Source: DUAG01 sp046756865
Lineage (GTDB): Bacteria; Nitrospirota; Nitrospiria; SBBL01; JAADHI01
DNA: 7,313 nucleotides
NCBI GenBank assembly: GCA_046756865.1
Contig: JBHHXE010000111.1
Location: 1-7,313, forward strand
Direction: 5' to 3'
A program made the position numbers and the translations under genes. Below the pieces are notes generated by a model. It worked only from the letters and a program-made list of their open reading frames with translations. It did no database searches and was not told the DNA's origin. Shown in pieces: positions 5,507 to 7,313 of the stretch. Positions within the stretch are counted from its first letter, which is position 1, and each line of letters starts with the position of its first letter.

Positions 5507-6613
5507 TTACTCAGCAGTATCTTTGGCAGTCTCGAAAGGAAGGGACGCCGTCCGGGCGGCCATCCGGGCGCTGCCCACTTCCACCTCAACATTATGACCC
5601 GGAGCAGCGAACCGGGAACGTAAATAGCACAGGGCGAAGACTTTGCCCCTAAGGGGCGACCAGACCGCGCTGGTGATCCATCCTACATTTTTATCATCTA
5701 CGAAAATCCGGCTCTTTCGCTCCGGGATTTCAGAACCTTCTAAAACCAGTCCATAGAGGTTTTTGTTCACATGACCGTAGGTTCTGATTCGGGCGACAAC
5801 TTCCTGGCCGGGATAGCATCCTTTCGTGTAACTGATCGCATCCTTCTGAAGACCCGCCTCAACAGGGAGAATGTCTTCACTAATTTCCTTACCATAACGC
5901 GGCTTTCCCTCTTCAATCCGGAGGATCTCCAATGCGGCCTGCCCAATGGGCAACACCTTGATAGGGTTTCCGGGGTCCTGTCCTAATGCCAGGAGTTTTT
6001 CCCAGAGCGGGGCAAGCCCCGCTTCGGGGAGATAGAGATGGTAGTCTTCTTCCCCTGTGATCGATTGCTTGATACAAAGGAGCGAGCGCCCTTCCCATTC
6101 CTTCTGAATAAAAGACCGCTCTTCCGTAAGCGAAAGCGCCGCACCCATAAAATTTTCAAGCAGCGGCCTTGCCTGCGGGCCTGAGAGCATAAGCCTCCCC
6201 CAGGGGAGCGCTTCAATCTTAACCTGGGAACGCAGCTTAAAGCGCAGCAAGTGCTCTTTTGTTTTCAAGGCGTTTTGTGATTCAACCTCCAGAAGCAAAC
6301 CACCAGATACCGGATATAGAAAAAAATCGGATAAAACCTTTCCTTTGGATGTCAGCAGTGTGGTATAAATCCCACGATCTTTTGAAAGAAGGGCCATGTC
6401 GTTGCTAATGAGCTTTTGCAGGAAGGAAACGTGGTCAGCTCCGCTGACCAGCAAGTGTCCCTGGAAGGAAAGGTCCGAAAGCCCGACCCCGTTGCGAAGG
6501 ACACGATATTCTTCGACGACATCGCCATAGTGTTCCGGAAGTTCCCACTCCCCATAAGGAGCAAATTGTGCTCCGGCACGGCAATGGGCGTCATGGTGTT
6601 CTAATTTCTGCAT
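5507..6613 (-). CDS. ygfZ: YgfZ/GcvT-like folate-binding protein (Fe-S cluster maintenance)
   Basis: The product has the aminomethyltransferase (GcvT) fold with an N-terminal folate-binding domain and, at residues 264-271, KGCYPGQE, the signature that separates YgfZ proteins from true GcvT; C266 corresponds to the conserved YgfZ cysteine. YgfZ proteins use tetrahydrofolate to sustain Fe-S enzymes such as the radical SAM protein MiaB (family knowledge). The length (368 residues) is typical for bacterial relatives somewhat longer than E. coli YgfZ. Start choice: ATG 6613 aligns best with the family N-terminus (KLEHHDAH followed by the GAQFAPYGEWELPEHYGD block), has a purine-rich GAGAGAG about ten bases upstream, and gives a leader of about 31 bases from the predicted promoter. 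ATG 6631 and TTG 6634 are in-frame alternatives that would leave only about 11-14 bases. It overlaps no neighbour and leads the operon with the thiamine-binding gene. Confidence 0.9.
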   Translation of the reverse strand: MQKLEHHDAHCRAGAQFAPYGEWELPEHYGDVVEEYRVLRNGVGLSDLSFQGHLLVSGADHVSFLQKLISNDMALLSKDRGIYTTLLTSKGKVLSDFFLYPVSGGLLLEVESQNALKTKEHLLRFKLRSQVKIEALPWGRLMLSGPQARPLLENFMGAALSLTEERSFIQKEWEGRSLLCIKQSITGEEDYHLYLPEAGLAPLWEKLLALGQDPGNPIKVLPIGQAALEILRIEEGKPRYGKEISEDILPVEAGLQKDAISYTKGCYPGQEVVARIRTYGHVNKNLYGLVLEGSEIPERKSRIFVDDKNVGWITSAVWSPLRGKVFALCYLRSRFAAPGHNVEVEVGSARMAARTASLPFETAKDTAE

Positions 6614-6651
6614 AATTTTGGGCTCTCTCATCAATATGACCGCTGACTAAA

Positions 6652-6681
6652 GGTATAACATGTCCTTTTCTATAGGGTCAA
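6652..6681 (-). promoter_or_regulatory. Predicted sigma-70 promoter of the ygfZ operon
   Basis: On the minus strand, TTGACC (complement of 6676-6681, five of six consensus positions) and TATACC (complement of 6652-6657, four of six) are separated by 18 bases, with a TG one base before the -10 (extended -10). Predicted transcription starts near 6645. The -35 is embedded in copy 2 of the GRTYAAACCNNGGCC motif, so a protein bound there would block this promoter. Confidence 0.55.
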
Positions 6682-6690
6682 ACCAGGGCC
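6676..6690 (+). repeat. GRTYAAACCNNGGCC motif, copy 2
   Basis: GGTCAAACCAGGGCC overlaps the predicted ygfZ -35 element. Its right half is part of an odd-centred palindrome, CCAGG-G-CCTGG (6683-6693), which could be a dimer-binding site. Confidence 0.35.
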
Positions 6691-6767
6691 TGGGCCCGCG
6701 ATTGGATCTTGTAAACCCTCAAATCTTCCTGGCGATAAGGCCCTCTCCATCGTAAACGGATGCGGTA

Positions 6768-6782
6768 GATTAAACCTTGGCC
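6768..6782 (+). repeat. GRTYAAACCNNGGCC motif, copy 3
   Basis: GATTAAACCTTGGCC lies 12 bases upstream of the predicted -35 of the small membrane-protein gene. Its right end belongs to an odd-centred palindrome, CTTGG-C-CCAAG (6776-6786), comparable in size and position to the one at copy 2. Confidence 0.35.
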
Positions 6783-6794
6783 CAAGTTCGGATT

Positions 6795-6823
6795 TTGCAA
6801 TTTGTCTGCGTTTTTGGTATATC
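6795..6823 (+). promoter_or_regulatory. Predicted promoter of the small membrane-protein gene
   Basis: TTGCAA (6795-6800) and TATATC (6818-6823) are 17 bases apart, each matching four of six consensus positions. Transcription would start near 6830, about 19 bases before the ATG at 6849. That leader just holds the AGAGG ribosome site, supporting ATG 6849 over the in-frame upstream codon at 6777. Confidence 0.45.
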
Positions 6824-6848
6824 GTATCGTCGTTCAAAAGAGGCTGGG

Positions 6849-7241
6849 ATGAAGTTTTTCCGTTTTTATAATACATTGCTGGTCATCGCGAGTTGCTTCC
6901 TTCAATGGATACAACCGAAGATTTTCGTTACAAACATCAAAGGCGTCGAAACCTTTGATGGGAAGCTTATTTTCGGTCTGGGCGTCATCGGGCTCCTGGC
7001 TGCTTCGTTTGATCTTATCCTCAGGACCGAACTCTTAACCTGGGTCACAGGCATCATTGGTTTTATTGTTTTTATTATTATCGGGATGCTATTTTATGAT
7101 TATTCACGGAATGAGTATGTACTCGGTCCGGGAATGTATATGGCCGCCCTTGCAAGCTTGCAACTGACGGGTGCTTATATTGCTTCTCTTTTCAAGAAAG
7201 CAGACCAGGCCTTTTCCGGGGATGAGACTTCATCCTCATAA
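6849..7241 (+). CDS. Small four-helix inner-membrane protein, unknown function
   Basis: I do not recognise a named family. The 130-residue product shows four hydrophobic segments, at about 5-21, 38-57, 62-84 and 93-115, joined by short loops. The first loop carries KGVETFDGK and the loop before helix 4 carries LGPGMYM; the G-x-E-x-x-D-G-K and G-P-G pattern recurs in small uncharacterised bacterial membrane proteins. There is no cleavable signal peptide, and the C-terminal tail (KKADQAFSGDETSSS) is polar and likely cytoplasmic by the positive-inside rule. ATG 6849 is chosen because AGAGG stands five bases upstream and the predicted promoter lies between this codon and the alternative start at 6777. 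It is divergent from ygfZ; nothing in the sequence ties it to a pathway. Confidence 0.8.
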   Translation: MKFFRFYNTLLVIASCFLQWIQPKIFVTNIKGVETFDGKLIFGLGVIGLLAASFDLILRTELLTWVTGIIGFIVFIIIGMLFYDYSRNEYVLGPGMYMAALASLQLTGAYIASLFKKADQAFSGDETSSS

Positions 7242-7262
7242 AACGGGCCATTGCCCTACCGG

Positions 7263-7279
7263 GCCTTGACTCACAAGGC
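7263..7279 (+). terminator. Weak hairpin after the membrane-protein gene
   Basis: GCCTTG (7263-7268) pairs perfectly with CAAGGC (7274-7279) around loop ACTCA, with possible G-T wobble extension. Only a short TTAAAT follows, so termination would be weak and read-through to the next gene likely. Confidence 0.25.
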
Positions 7280-7292
7280 TTAAATCACTTAC

Positions 7293-7313
7293 GCTGAGAT
7301 ATCAGCTAAGGAG
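7293..7313 (+). promoter_or_regulatory. Ribosome-binding site of a rightward gene beyond the window, with adjacent hairpin
   Basis: The window ends in AAGGAG (7308-7313), a full Shine-Dalgarno core, so a rightward gene probably begins within about ten bases of the edge. Directly before it GCTGA (7293-7297) pairs with TCAGC (7302-7306) around a four-base loop, which could influence access to the ribosome site. Confidence 0.4.

Noticed and set aside
5497..5592. N-terminal extension of the thiamine-binding protein
   Set aside because: The frame is open upstream but would overlap the end of ygfZ, and the family begins at the ATG 5496, which has an excellent ribosome site.
6777..6848. 24-residue N-terminal extension of the membrane protein
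   Set aside because: The predicted promoter lies inside it and the ribosome site belongs to ATG 6849.

Overview
The window looks like chromosomal DNA of a Gram-negative, mid-GC, probably anaerobic or chemolithotrophic bacterium. The gene styles (Crp-family regulator, PqqD/radical SAM/SPASM enzyme, exported cupredoxin-like protein, YgfZ next to an MTH1187-type protein) would fit Nitrospirota or a deltaproteobacterial-grade lineage. That placement is inference from gene style only and is low confidence. I see no tRNA, rRNA, CRISPR array, insertion sequence or phage gene.

Layout. Positions 1-486 are almost gene-free: the extreme left edge probably holds the first codons of a leftward gene, and a perfect 12-bp inverted repeat lies at 82-111. 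Positions 487-1179 (-) encode a Crp/Fnr-family regulator with a predicted near-leaderless promoter. A 280-bp divergent intergenic region, with candidate operators and a long imperfect hairpin, separates it from the centrepiece at 1460-3958 (+). That gene encodes an 832-residue fusion of a PqqD-like peptide-recognition domain, a radical SAM core with a remodelled SPASM domain, a complete ArsM-type As(III) S-adenosylmethionine methyltransferase, and a Cys-rich C-terminal extension. A strong bidirectional terminator (3994-4029) separates it from the convergent gene at 4042-4890 (-), an exported cupredoxin-like protein fused to a carboxypeptidase-regulatory-like domain. Next come 5161-5496 (-), a thiamine-binding MTH1187/YqgV-family protein, and 5507-6613 (-), a YgfZ/GcvT-like folate-binding protein; these two form an operon. 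A divergent promoter region leads to 6849-7241 (+), a small four-helix membrane protein of unknown function.

How they may work together. The fusion enzyme is the main novelty. Arsenite methylation and a PqqE-like radical SAM chemistry on one polypeptide suggest an organoarsenic or arsenic-responsive modification pathway, possibly acting on a peptide. The divergent Crp-family gene is the obvious candidate regulator. YgfZ proteins are known to support Fe-S enzymes, including radical SAM MiaB, so a maintenance link is possible but unproven. A 15-bp motif (GRTYAAACCNNGGCC) occurs three times, in the same orientation, beside three of the predicted promoters, and may mark shared control.
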